From the NCBI RefSeq assembly GCF_000468095.1, contig NZ_ASZC01000004.1, positions 186,001 through 250,000 of the forward strand: 64,000 bases of DNA. The letters run 5' to 3'. The DNA is from Pantoea sp. AS-PWVM4. GTDB taxonomy: Bacteria; Pseudomonadota; Gammaproteobacteria; Enterobacterales; Enterobacteriaceae. Of this stretch, positions 34,568 through 42,119 are shown piece after piece. Position 1 is the stretch's first letter, and each line of letters begins with the position of its first letter. The position numbers and the translations under genes are program-made. The notes beneath the pieces are model-generated. The model ran no database searches. It had not been told where the DNA came from and saw only the letters and a list, made by a program, of their open reading frames with translations.

Positions 34568-34954
34568 TTAACGATCCAGTACCGCGATAAAGTCACACTG
34601 AATTAAGGTATTACCGCTGAAGTTACCGTCCAACGCATGGCGTGCCGGACGGGCGTTGGCATCCGGGAATGCCGCCAGCCAGTAGCGGTTCACCACCTCA
34701 CGCTGCGATTTATCCTGCATCCATAACGTCACCTTAATGACGTCCTCCAGCGTGCCACCCGCCGCCTTAACGATGCTTTCGATATGGCTAAACATCAGCG
34801 CGCACTGCTCGCCGAGATCGGCAGGCACCTGCTGGGTCTGTGGGTCGCGTCCGTAGATCACCCCGGAATACAACATCGCGCCTATCCGACACGCCGCCGG
34901 GATCGGATTGGTATGGGGAAAGGCATCAATATAGATACTTTCGCGTCGGCTCAT
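34568..34954 (-). CDS. RidA-family (YjgF/YER057c) enamine/imine deaminase-like protein
   Basis: A 128-residue trimeric-fold protein. The family motif with the catalytic Arg is present as ARPARHAL, with Arg at position 105 as in E. coli RidA. Position 121 is Asp where Glu is usual. RidA relatives deaminate reactive enamines, and the 2-aminomuconate deaminases of aminophenol pathways belong to this family. It follows the porin gene by 12 bp and is the last gene before the padR promoter. In this cluster it may remove an enamine or act on a keto-enol intermediate. Confidence 0.88.
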   Translation of the reverse strand: MSRRESIYIDAFPHTNPIPAACRIGAMLYSGVIYGRDPQTQQVPADLGEQCALMFSHIESIVKAAGGTLEDVIKVTLWMQDKSQREVVNRYWLAAFPDANARPARHALDGNFSGNTLIQCDFIAVLDR

Positions 34955-34966
34955 ATCATCTCCTGA

Positions 34967-36301
34967 TTAATAATCATCATCTGCCATTTTCGCGCCAAAG
35001 CGATATACCAGACGCAGACGTTCCGCATGGTAATTACCCGTCACCTCATTCGGTGAATGGACGTAGTCAAACTCGAATTCCAGATGCAGACGCGGCGTGA
35101 CGTTATAGCCGAGGATCATAAAGGCGGCATTGATGTTCTCCGCCGGTAGCGGATAGTAGATCCCGCTGGAATCCTCCAGTTCCAGACGCGTCACGCCAAA
35201 CACCCCGAGATACTTTTCATCATGGTACGCGTAGCGTAAGGCAAAGGCCTTGCCCGGCTGGTTGGTGGTGACCATCGACACCAACGGCTGACCACTTTCG
35301 AGTGGGGTATGGTCGTAAATACCGTAGCTATAAGGCGCGAAGAAGCCACCGTTAAGGAAGGCATCATCTTTGCGTGGCACATACGTCGCGGCGAAATACA
35401 GATCATGATTGCGGGTTTTCATGCCGATACGCCCGGAATAAAGATCGGTATCGATATTGTGATAAGGATACGCCTGGTCGCTGGCATCCCATTCATGCAA
35501 ATACTGCGCGCCCCAGTACGGTGTCCAGTTGCCGAATTTTAACGCCGATACCGGTAGCTGGACCCCACCGTAGCCCAGCTGAGCGCGTTTATCGAAGTTG
35601 TAGTACCAGGCTTCCGCCACCGTATTCCACTGCTGACCGTAGCGCAGCCCCACCGTGGTGAAACCATCGCTGTCCACCGACGGCATGCTGGTGTCCTCGA
35701 TTTCCGGGTTACCGGCATCCCCTTTGCCGAACTGGTCGGAACTTTCCGGTTTGAAGCGATAGATGCGATACGCATTGAGTTTCAGGTCGCCCTTGTCATC
35801 CAACGCATAGCTGCCGCCGAACCCCTGATACAACGCCGGGATCATGGTCCAGCCTTCGCCTTCATTGGCAAACGGTGTATCCAGGCCAAAACGTCCTCCC
35901 TGCAAATCAAAGCCATAGCCCTGATAACGCAGGAAGGCTTTACCCAGCACCGTGGTGTTTTCCGACGGCAGATAGATTTCGGTACGTTCCGGGTCGGAAG
36001 GATTCAGCCCGAGGTTATACGCCCCGTACACGCCTACCCCGGCGCTAAAACCGCCGATTTGTGGGCTGCGATATTGAATATCACCGCCCACCGAGCTGGT
36101 GCGTTTGTTAACCTGGGTGCCGCTGAACTCTTTAAAAAAGGTCATGGTTTTTAGCTCGCCAGAGATATTGCCTTGTGTGAGCCAGTCGTTAACGCTATCG
36201 GAGTCCGTTGCAGGTGAAGCCTCCGCAAAGCAAGTACCGCAGAACAACGCCAGAGGCACTACGGTTAATGCAGCAATTTTGGCTTTTTTATGAACATCCA
36301 T
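34967..36301 (-). CDS. OprD-like outer-membrane porin
   Basis: A 444-residue predicted beta-barrel with a signal peptide of about 26 residues ending CFA. Alternating strands rich in Tyr and Phe (RYQGYGFDLQGGRFGLDTPFANEGEGW, LHLEFEFDYVHSP) and the C-terminal RLRLVYRFG resemble the OprD/OpdK substrate-specific porins of aromatic-acid uptake. The N-terminal half holds the expected GRFGLDTP segment. It follows the DUF3500 gene after 185 bp with REPs and a hairpin, and precedes ridA by 12 bp. It probably admits the pathway substrate. Confidence 0.83.
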   Translation of the reverse strand: MDVHKKAKIAALTVVPLALFCGTCFAEASPATDSDSVNDWLTQGNISGELKTMTFFKEFSGTQVNKRTSSVGGDIQYRSPQIGGFSAGVGVYGAYNLGLNPSDPERTEIYLPSENTTVLGKAFLRYQGYGFDLQGGRFGLDTPFANEGEGWTMIPALYQGFGGSYALDDKGDLKLNAYRIYRFKPESSDQFGKGDAGNPEIEDTSMPSVDSDGFTTVGLRYGQQWNTVAEAWYYNFDKRAQLGYGGVQLPVSALKFGNWTPYWGAQYLHEWDASDQAYPYHNIDTDLYSGRIGMKTRNHDLYFAATYVPRKDDAFLNGGFFAPYSYGIYDHTPLESGQPLVSMVTTNQPGKAFALRYAYHDEKYLGVFGVTRLELEDSSGIYYPLPAENINAAFMILGYNVTPRLHLEFEFDYVHSPNEVTGNYHAERLRLVYRFGAKMADDDY

Positions 36302-36318
36302 TGCCTGATAACCTCATT

Positions 36319-36370
36319 GTAGCGGCGCGGTTTATCGCGCGATTTCAATTACGGCGCGATTTCTCGCGCG
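36319..36370 (+). repeat. Two degenerate forward REPs in tandem
   Basis: 36319-36340 differs from the consensus by one base (GGTTTATC). The second (about 36350-36370) is ACGGCGCGATTTCTCGCGC. They have the same orientation, unlike the inverted pairs elsewhere, and lie just upstream of the porin start. Confidence 0.8.
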
Positions 36371-36468
36371 TGGGGCACAGCGAAGCCGCCCGAAATCCCT
36401 GACGGGAACGGTCAACTGGCACTGTGGGTTACCCGGGCAGAACGACGTCACCCGGTACGACAGGAATT

Positions 36469-36483
36469 CAGGCGTTGCGCCTG
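36469..36483 (-). terminator. Hairpin after the DUF3500 gene
   Basis: CAGGCG, loop TTG and CGCCTG form a perfect 6-bp stem 3 bp after the DUF3500 stop. No U-tract follows, so it is a weak terminator or an mRNA 3' stabiliser ahead of the porin gene. Confidence 0.4.
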
Positions 36484-36486
36484 GGT

Positions 36487-37710
36487 TTACTGCTGCAACT
36501 GCGACAACAACGCTTTGCCGTAGTCGTTCCCGTTGGGAATGCGGGTAATGGTATGGATATGGAAACGCGCCGGTTCTTCATTGGTCAGCCACATGCCGCT
36601 GTGATGATCAAACTCCAGCATCACCACCGGGCTTTGCAGCCGGTAATAGAACACATCGTCATCACCACAACCGCCAATCCAGCTCCACCAGGTGTTATCG
36701 AGCTGGGCCTCAATCTGTTGCAGGCGCGCAGCGCGCGGTCCGTCGGGCAGGAAAGCCAGGAACACCGCTACCAGCGCCATCACCTGTTGACGCTGCGCGG
36801 GCGTGAATTCCGCCACGCAGACACCCTCCAGCGGGATCACCCGATTGTCCTGAAATGCACCGCCAAGGTGACGCTGATCGGCAAAGTTAAAGCGATCGGC
36901 CGGCATCGCGGGATCTTCCATTAACTGATAGATCGTGGCGCGATGTTGCTGCCGGGCGCTGAGCGACTGCATCAGGGCCAGACCGAGCTGCTCCTCGTCA
37001 CGGAACAACACGCAATCGCTGGCATCACCCCGTTCGATAACATTGGGTTCAACGCCGAAAAAGGTCGGGGCAATCACCAGTTGCCGCCCGACGATAAAAC
37101 AGCAAAACGCCACATGATGACCGTAAATCGACCAACCCCACGGCTGGGTAGCGGAAGGCGAACCGAACAGCAAAAAATGGAAGCTCCAGCGGTTCATAAT
37201 GTGGGTGAGATCGTACAGTTCACCGAGAAAATGGTTGGCATCCATCACCTGTTGCACCCGGCTAAAACCCGCCGCACTGGTACAACTCCGCAGCAGCGAC
37301 CAGAAGGCTTCATGAGTTGCCGCCGAGGTTTCATCCAGCCTGACACCGTAATCATTGAACGGGATTTCCGGGTTGTACCAGGCGCGCCATTGTGGCGCAT
37401 CGATGGCGTAACTCACCTGCTGCTGCCGGGCGCTATCGAGGCTGGCAAACAGCGCCTGCGCCGCCCTCACCGCCTCTTCCACGGCAAACCCCTCATCCTG
37501 CAAGCTGAACAGACCGGACTGTACCTCGCCATTGGCGGTAATGCCGCGGAAGGTTTCATCCAGCATCGCCTGCCAGTGAGCTTTGAGTTTCTGCGCTTTC
37601 TCGGTTGCCAACATGCGCGCGCCGTAGGTATGCAGATCCACCCCGCGCGCCAGGCCGATGCGTTCCGCATCATTGGGCATTAAATAATCGCGAAAATTTT
37701 GGCTGGTCAT
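36487..37710 (-). CDS. DUF3500 protein in a catabolic operon
   Basis: A 407-residue cytosolic protein recognised as DUF3500 by its WGWSIYGHHVAFCCFIVGRQ block followed by APTFFGVEPN, and by HSGMWLTNEEPARFHIHTI near the end. The GHH and RFHIH histidines could bind a metal, but no biochemical role is established that I know of. It overlaps the FAH gene by 4 bp, so it is translated together with the SDR, NTF2-like and FAH proteins. Linkage to ring-cleavage genes suggests an enzymatic step on a pathway intermediate. That is inference. Confidence 0.8.
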   Translation of the reverse strand: MTSQNFRDYLMPNDAERIGLARGVDLHTYGARMLATEKAQKLKAHWQAMLDETFRGITANGEVQSGLFSLQDEGFAVEEAVRAAQALFASLDSARQQQVSYAIDAPQWRAWYNPEIPFNDYGVRLDETSAATHEAFWSLLRSCTSAAGFSRVQQVMDANHFLGELYDLTHIMNRWSFHFLLFGSPSATQPWGWSIYGHHVAFCCFIVGRQLVIAPTFFGVEPNVIERGDASDCVLFRDEEQLGLALMQSLSARQQHRATIYQLMEDPAMPADRFNFADQRHLGGAFQDNRVIPLEGVCVAEFTPAQRQQVMALVAVFLAFLPDGPRAARLQQIEAQLDNTWWSWIGGCGDDDVFYYRLQSPVVMLEFDHHSGMWLTNEEPARFHIHTITRIPNGNDYGKALLSQLQQ

Positions 37711-38558
37711 ACGCGTTCCTCAACCACCGGATTCTCGATATGACCCAGACCTTCAATCTCCAGCCGCATCACATCACCGGGTTGTAAGAAGCGTCCGGTT
37801 GGCGCACCGATGCCGGAAGGCGTTCCGGTCGCCAGGATGTCGCCCGGTTCCAGCGTCATCACCGTCGACAGGTAAGCAATCTGCGCGTAGATGTCGTAAA
37901 TCATGTCGCCGCTGTCGGCATGCTGGCGGAGTTCACCGTTGACGAACAACTTCATCTCCAGCCGCAGCGGATCGGGGATCTCATCGGCGGTGGTGATCCA
38001 CGGGCCAATCGGACCGTGGGTGTCGAAGGATTTACCCAACGTAAAGGTCGGTGATTTATGCAGCCAGTCGCGTGCCGAGACATCATTGACGATCAGATAA
38101 CCGGCAATCACGCTGGCGGCGTCGCTGATGCTGACATGGCGACAGCGTTTGCCAATTACCACGCCTAACTCGATCTCGTAATCCATTTTCTCGCTGGCTG
38201 CGGGCTTCACGACCGGGGAGAAAGGACCGTTGATGCAGGAGACTTGCTTGTTAAACCACAACTGGCTTTCCGGGATGGGGATCCCCGCCTGACGCGCCTC
38301 TTCAGCGTGTTTACGGTAGTTCATGCCAATGCCGAGGAACTTCTGCGCGTCCTGGATCGGCGCTTCGAGTTGTACTGTCGCTAACGCATACGCCGGGCTA
38401 TGCACCGCTTCCAGTCGCGGGCGCAGCGTTGCCAGGCTGGTCAACAATTGGCGCATCGAGCCGGTGACGCCAGGTACTCCGGAGAGGTCAATTACCTGAT
38501 CATCCACCACCTTGCCAATACGCGTGCGGCCCTGTTCGGTAAAACGTACCAGTTTCAT
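37707..38558 (-). CDS. Fumarylacetoacetate hydrolase-family protein (2)
   Basis: A 283-residue FAH-family enzyme of the classical layout. Blocks are KFLGIGMNYRKHAEEA, KMDYEIELGVVIGK (metal-binding Glu residues), VNDVSARDW, KSFDTHGPIGPWI and DILATGTPSGIGA. It resembles ureidoglycolate lyase-like/acylpyruvase FAH proteins more than the first FAH protein (30747-31622) does, so the two are not simple duplicates. It overlaps both neighbours by 4 bp. It probably hydrolyses a 2,4-dioxo acid or a related ring-fission product. Confidence 0.88.
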   Translation of the reverse strand: MKLVRFTEQGRTRIGKVVDDQVIDLSGVPGVTGSMRQLLTSLATLRPRLEAVHSPAYALATVQLEAPIQDAQKFLGIGMNYRKHAEEARQAGIPIPESQLWFNKQVSCINGPFSPVVKPAASEKMDYEIELGVVIGKRCRHVSISDAASVIAGYLIVNDVSARDWLHKSPTFTLGKSFDTHGPIGPWITTADEIPDPLRLEMKLFVNGELRQHADSGDMIYDIYAQIAYLSTVMTLEPGDILATGTPSGIGAPTGRFLQPGDVMRLEIEGLGHIENPVVEERV

Positions 38559-38941
38559 GCTTTTTCCTTTGCTGTAGGAGTTAACTGCGAGAGCAAAATT
38601 TGCCAGCCGGAAGGTGTGCGCCGTAGCACCAGCGTCGAGAAACCGTAGCGCTCCGCCTCTTCTCCCGTTTCCAGCAGCCGCACCCGGTTGCGCGTGTGAC
38701 CGGTGAGGATGGCGATATCACCCTCCACGCGGATGGCGGGCGTGTCCCGCTGAATCGCGATGAACCCGCCCATACGTTGCACATGTGCCAGAAATTGCGC
38801 TTTGTTGTGCACCATGCCCGTGCTGTGGATATGCACCAGGTCTTCCGCCAACATGCTGGCCAGACGCGGCAAATCGGCGTGAATTAACGCCTGCTGGCGC
38901 TGTTGTTCAAACTCAAGTAATTGCGCGTGGGGGTTGTTCAT
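38555..38941 (-). CDS. NTF2-like (DUF4440/SnoaL-type) small protein
   Basis: A 128-residue protein with the NTF2-like fold pattern: an N-terminal helix pair (LLEFEQQRQQALIHADLPRLASMLAEDLVHIHSTG) and a curved sheet ending WQILLSQLTPT. His residues in DLVHIHSTG line the likely pocket. Such proteins act as isomerases, dehydratases or ligand binders. The ATG at 38941 shares one base with the SDR stop. An in-frame start 25 codons earlier is unlikely because it would lie inside the SDR gene. The role in the pathway is unknown. Confidence 0.8.
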   Translation of the reverse strand: MNNPHAQLLEFEQQRQQALIHADLPRLASMLAEDLVHIHSTGMVHNKAQFLAHVQRMGGFIAIQRDTPAIRVEGDIAILTGHTRNRVRLLETGEEAERYGFSTLVLRRTPSGWQILLSQLTPTAKEKA

Positions 38942-39723
38942 CAGATCAACCCCGGATAGGAACCGCCATCCAGTTGCAAGTTCTGCCCCGAAATAAACCC
39001 GGCCTGCTGGCTGCACAGAAACGCGCAGGCCGCGCCGAACTCTTCCGGCGTGCCATACCGCCGGGCGGCGATGGATTGCACATTGCGCTCCCGCGCCTGT
39101 TCGCGACTGATGCCTTCTTTGGCGATTAAACGTTGCAGCATAAATTCCTGGCGCGGGGTATCGATTCGCTCCGGCAACAGGTTATTAATGGTGACGTTGT
39201 CACGCACCACTTCCTGGCTGATGGCTTTACACATTGCCGTCAGCGCTGCGCGGGCCGAGGTGGAGAGCCCCATCATGTAATGCGGGGTTTTAACCATAGC
39301 GGAGGTGATGTTGATGATGCGACCAAAACGCCGGGCCTGCATGGCCGGTAACCAGGCGCGGATGAGCTGAATGGCAGGAATAAAATTGGCTTCCATCGCC
39401 TCACGCAGCGCTGCGGCTTGCCAGTCTGCCAGCGCACCGGGCTGTGGCCCGGCATTGTTGGTCACCAGAATGTCGATCTGCGGTAAGGCCGAAAGGATAG
39501 TATCGCGCCCGGCGGCACTGGTTAAATCCGCGCAGATATAGCTAACCTGCGCCGTCGGGTTTTGCTCGCGCAGGCGCTGCGCGGCCTGCTGCAATTTGGC
39601 TTCGTTGCGTCCGTTCAGGGTGACATGTACCCCTTCCGCTGCCAGCGCCTGCGCGCACGCCAGCCCCAGCCCCTGCGACGACGCACAGATAAAAGCGAGT
39701 TTGTTACCAATGCCCAGATCCAT
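38941..39723 (-). CDS. SDR-family protein lacking the YxxxK catalytic pair
   Basis: A 260-residue short-chain dehydrogenase/reductase fold. The cofactor loop is CASSQGLG (13-20), NNAG is at 89-92 and the Ser of INITSAMV is at 141. Where YxxxK should stand, the sequence reads STSAR, giving Ser154 and Arg158. It also has VTINNLLPERIDTPR and ends QLDGGSYPGLI. The divergent pair suggests different chemistry, or a decarboxylase, aldolase or lyase-like role. It is the first gene of the leftward operon and carries the PadR-type operator 51 bp upstream. Confidence 0.85.
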   Translation of the reverse strand: MDLGIGNKLAFICASSQGLGLACAQALAAEGVHVTLNGRNEAKLQQAAQRLREQNPTAQVSYICADLTSAAGRDTILSALPQIDILVTNNAGPQPGALADWQAAALREAMEANFIPAIQLIRAWLPAMQARRFGRIINITSAMVKTPHYMMGLSTSARAALTAMCKAISQEVVRDNVTINNLLPERIDTPRQEFMLQRLIAKEGISREQARERNVQSIAARRYGTPEEFGAACAFLCSQQAGFISGQNLQLDGGSYPGLI

Positions 39724-39773
39724 GATTGCTCCCGGAAAACTTTGCGTTGATGAGTGTGCGATATCGAATAATT

Positions 39774-39800
39774 AGATATATCTAGTATTACGATATGTCA
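39774..39800. promoter_or_regulatory. Probable PadR operator, SDR operon promoter
   Basis: AGATATATC (39774-39782), nine bases and GATATGTCA. The left arm is identical to the dioxygenase site and the spacing is the same; the right arm matches at 7 of 9. Confidence 0.65.
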
Positions 39801-39897
39801 GAATATTGCACGGCTCTACGCGGCAAAACTCAGAGGCGGGTCACGGATCGTTAATGAAATGTGAAAATGAGAAGGATTCTCGCTGCGCGGCTTTGTC

Positions 39898-39917
39898 GGG
39901 CGCGATTTATCGCGCCC
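39898..39917. repeat. REP-derived 20-bp palindrome
   Basis: GGGCGCGATTTATCGCGCCC has 9-bp perfect arms and no GTAG on the left. It lies 11 bp past the pirin stop and probably ends that transcript. Confidence 0.8.
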
Positions 39918-39928
39918 TTACGGTTTTC

Positions 39929-40633
39929 TTATTGCCCGCTGACGGTGCCGCTGGTCACGGCTGGGGCATCGGCCTTTACCAGAAAAGCAATCACCGTGGC
40001 ATCACGCTCCCCCCGAATCTCGGGCAGGGAAACGGCATCACTGATGGCATCACCTTTATGCAAGCGCTGATCGCCGACCCGCACGACACCGTCAAGCAGC
40101 GTCACCCAGACGGCGAAACCTGCGCGCTGTGGAATCGCCAGTTGCTGGTCGCGTTCCAGTTTGAGGTCATACACATAGATCGCCTGGCGCAAGGCCAGCG
40201 GTGCATCACTGCCTTCAGGCCCCGCCAGCAACGTCCAGGCATTTACCGCTGCGCCCTCGGCACGGGTGAAGTGCTGTACCCGTCCCTCACCACCTTCCTG
40301 CGCCGGGCGAATATAAGCCTGCAACATTTCGGTTTCGATCAGCGGCGCGGATTCTTCGTGACGCAGTCCCTCACCGGCACTGACCACCATCACGCGTTTG
40401 GCGTTGAGCGGCGTGCGCTCGCCATTTTCATGCTGGTGCTGAGAAGAACCGCGCCAGACGTAAGTGAAAATCTCATCGTTTTGATGGCGGTGCATCGGCA
40501 CCTGCGCCCCGGTTTTCAGCGTCATCTGGTCGATGATCGCCAGTGGACCAAATGCCTCGCCCGGACGCTGACGGCGGATGGTGAAAGGGCCATACTCAAA
40601 CAGCTGATCGCGCTGTGCACGTAACAGATTCAT
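39929..40633 (-). CDS. Pirin-family cupin protein
   Basis: A 234-residue bicupin. The N-terminal cupin has PMHRHQNDEIFTYVWRGSSQH with the metal-binding His/Glu set, and VVSAGEGLRHEES follows. E. coli YhhW, a close relative, has quercetin 2,3-dioxygenase activity. AAGGGAG lies 6 bases before the ATG. It is separated from the SDR operon by 205 bp and diverges from a TetR gene. Its place at the edge of an aromatic-degradation cluster makes a role on flavonoid-like compounds possible, but housekeeping pirins are common. Confidence 0.88.
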   Translation of the reverse strand: MNLLRAQRDQLFEYGPFTIRRQRPGEAFGPLAIIDQMTLKTGAQVPMHRHQNDEIFTYVWRGSSQHQHENGERTPLNAKRVMVVSAGEGLRHEESAPLIETEMLQAYIRPAQEGGEGRVQHFTRAEGAAVNAWTLLAGPEGSDAPLALRQAIYVYDLKLERDQQLAIPQRAGFAVWVTLLDGVVRVGDQRLHKGDAISDAVSLPEIRGERDATVIAFLVKADAPAVTSGTVSGQ

Positions 40634-40716
40634 GGTCGTTCTCCCTTAATTCAGTTTGATACCGCCATCATAGAGAAGGAAGAAACAGACACCAGTGGGG
40701 TGATTTGCTGGCTTAA

Positions 40717-40731
40717 GTCAAAATTTTTGAC
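40717..40731. promoter_or_regulatory. Palindrome between pirin and TetR genes
   Basis: GTCAAAATTTTTGAC is a perfect inverted repeat (7-base arms, one central base), 84 bp upstream of pirin and 68 bp upstream of the TetR gene. It is a plausible operator for the divergent TetR regulator. Confidence 0.5.
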
Positions 40732-40799
40732 AATAGATGATTAGCCAGCGCGGAATAAGTTGCGTAAAATAGACTTTTATTTCCCTCAGGCCCGTCATC

Positions 40800-41375
40800 A
40801 TGAACCGTAAAGAACAGATCCTTGACGCTGCTGAACAGTGCATGAGATTAAAAGGCTTTTATCAGACATCAATCCAGAATATTGCCAGCCAGGCAAATAT
40901 TAGCGTTGGCCTGATTTATAAATATTTCACCAATAAAGAGTCGATTATTGAGGCGCTGGTATTCACTATCACCCAACGGCTGAAAGATTTGCTTAATGAT
41001 GATCTGGAGCAGATTGCCAAATCGGGTGGTGAGGCACGTTTACCACTGTTCTCTGCGGGTCTGGTGCCCCACGAAGTCGAAAACGATATTGTGTTATTGA
41101 TGGAGATATCGTCTGAAGCCATGCGTAACCCACGCATTATGCAAATCATGACCGATGCCTGGAAAAGCCTCAGAGAGAATTTTATTAATAAAGAACAGGC
41201 GTTGTATCCGGGTAAAGACGCCAGCGTTATTCATACGCGTTTATATGTGCTCTCATTAATCATTGATGGCATTATTATTCGCCGCTGTATGAAACAACGT
41301 GAAATTGCACCCGCCTTTGTGCCATTTTTTGATGGTATCATCAGCGATGTCAATAATAACGTTGCCCAACAATGA
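40800..41375 (+). CDS. TetR/AcrR-family regulator (1)
   Basis: A 191-residue repressor. Residues about 5-50 hold the TetR helix-turn-helix (ILDAAEQCMRLKGFYQTSIQNIASQANISVGLIYKYFTNKESII). The rest is a helical ligand-binding domain. It diverges from pirin across a palindrome and converges on the second TetR gene with a single base between the stop codons. It may control pirin, itself or the efflux pump. No ribosome-binding site stands out. Confidence 0.9.
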   Translation: MNRKEQILDAAEQCMRLKGFYQTSIQNIASQANISVGLIYKYFTNKESIIEALVFTITQRLKDLLNDDLEQIAKSGGEARLPLFSAGLVPHEVENDIVLLMEISSEAMRNPRIMQIMTDAWKSLRENFINKEQALYPGKDASVIHTRLYVLSLIIDGIIIRRCMKQREIAPAFVPFFDGIISDVNNNVAQQ

Positions 41376-41376
41376 A

Positions 41377-41958
41377 TTACGGTAACAAATGCTGATTGAG
41401 GATAGTGCTGAGTCGCAACAACTCGGGCTGATTCAAATCATTATCGACAAAAGTGCGACAGGCTACGCCATCAATCAGTAACAACAAAAAATGGATCTGG
41501 TTAAAACGCTGCTCCGCACTGATTTGCGGATTTTGCTGTTGAAAAACCGGCTCAAGAGCAGAAATAAGTTGTTGCTCCTGCTGCGCAAGAATATCTCGCA
41601 CGGCAGCATTACGTGAGGCTTCTGAATAGACCTCCAGTAATAAACACTGGTCTTTTATCGACCACTCACGCCAGAATGCAGAATCTCTGGCGATAATATC
41701 TGCCACCTCGGGCTGCTGGCTGAGTTTCTTTTCCAGAAAAAGCCGCCACTCTTCAGCGATCACTTTTACCGTTTCGCTCACCAATAATTCTTTGCTGCTA
41801 AAATAACGATAGATTTGCCCGGCACCCAAACCACTTTCGGCACTCATATCCGCCATACTGGCACCATGAAAACCAGAACGACTGAAACAGACTTTCGCCG
41901 CAGCAATAATCAGCTGTTTACGCTGGTGCAAAAAGTCTTGCTGCTCTGGCCTGGTCAA
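41377..41958 (-). CDS. TetR/AcrR-family regulator (2)
   Basis: A 193-residue repressor with the helix-turn-helix at about 15-60 (IIAAAKVCFSRSGFHGASMADMSAESGLGAGQIYRYFSSKELLV) and a helical C-terminal domain. It lies downstream of the RND operon in the same direction, separated by a REP and a terminator hairpin. That makes it a candidate regulator of the pump. It could also be transcribed independently. Confidence 0.9.
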   Translation of the reverse strand: MTRPEQQDFLHQRKQLIIAAAKVCFSRSGFHGASMADMSAESGLGAGQIYRYFSSKELLVSETVKVIAEEWRLFLEKKLSQQPEVADIIARDSAFWREWSIKDQCLLLEVYSEASRNAAVRDILAQQEQQLISALEPVFQQQNPQISAEQRFNQIHFLLLLIDGVACRTFVDNDLNQPELLRLSTILNQHLLP

Positions 41959-41988
41959 ATTTAATTCCTTAATTCAAAAAAATAACCT

Positions 41989-42010
41989 GCGCGATAAATC
42001 GCGCCGCTAC
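41989..42010 (-). repeat. Single REP
   Basis: An intact reverse REP between the efflux operon end and the second TetR gene. Confidence 0.95.
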
Positions 42011-42039
42011 GTATTTAAGAGCGCGACATAGTACAGTAC

Positions 42040-42074
42040 GCGGATTTTTGCCGATAGCCGTGACAAAAATCCGC
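42040..42074 (-). terminator. Hairpin terminating the RND operon
   Basis: GCGGATTTTTG and CAAAAATCCGC form an 11-bp perfect stem around a 13-base loop, 46 bp past the outer-membrane-factor stop. No separate U-tract follows. Confidence 0.55.
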
Positions 42075-42119
42075 TTACATTTTACCGTGGGCCGATACCA
42101 AATCGGCCAACGGCATGTT

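Noticed and set aside
36319-36370. Insertion sequence or mobile element near the porin gene
   Set aside because: Only degenerate REPs are present; no transposase, terminal repeats or target duplication were seen here or elsewhere in the window.
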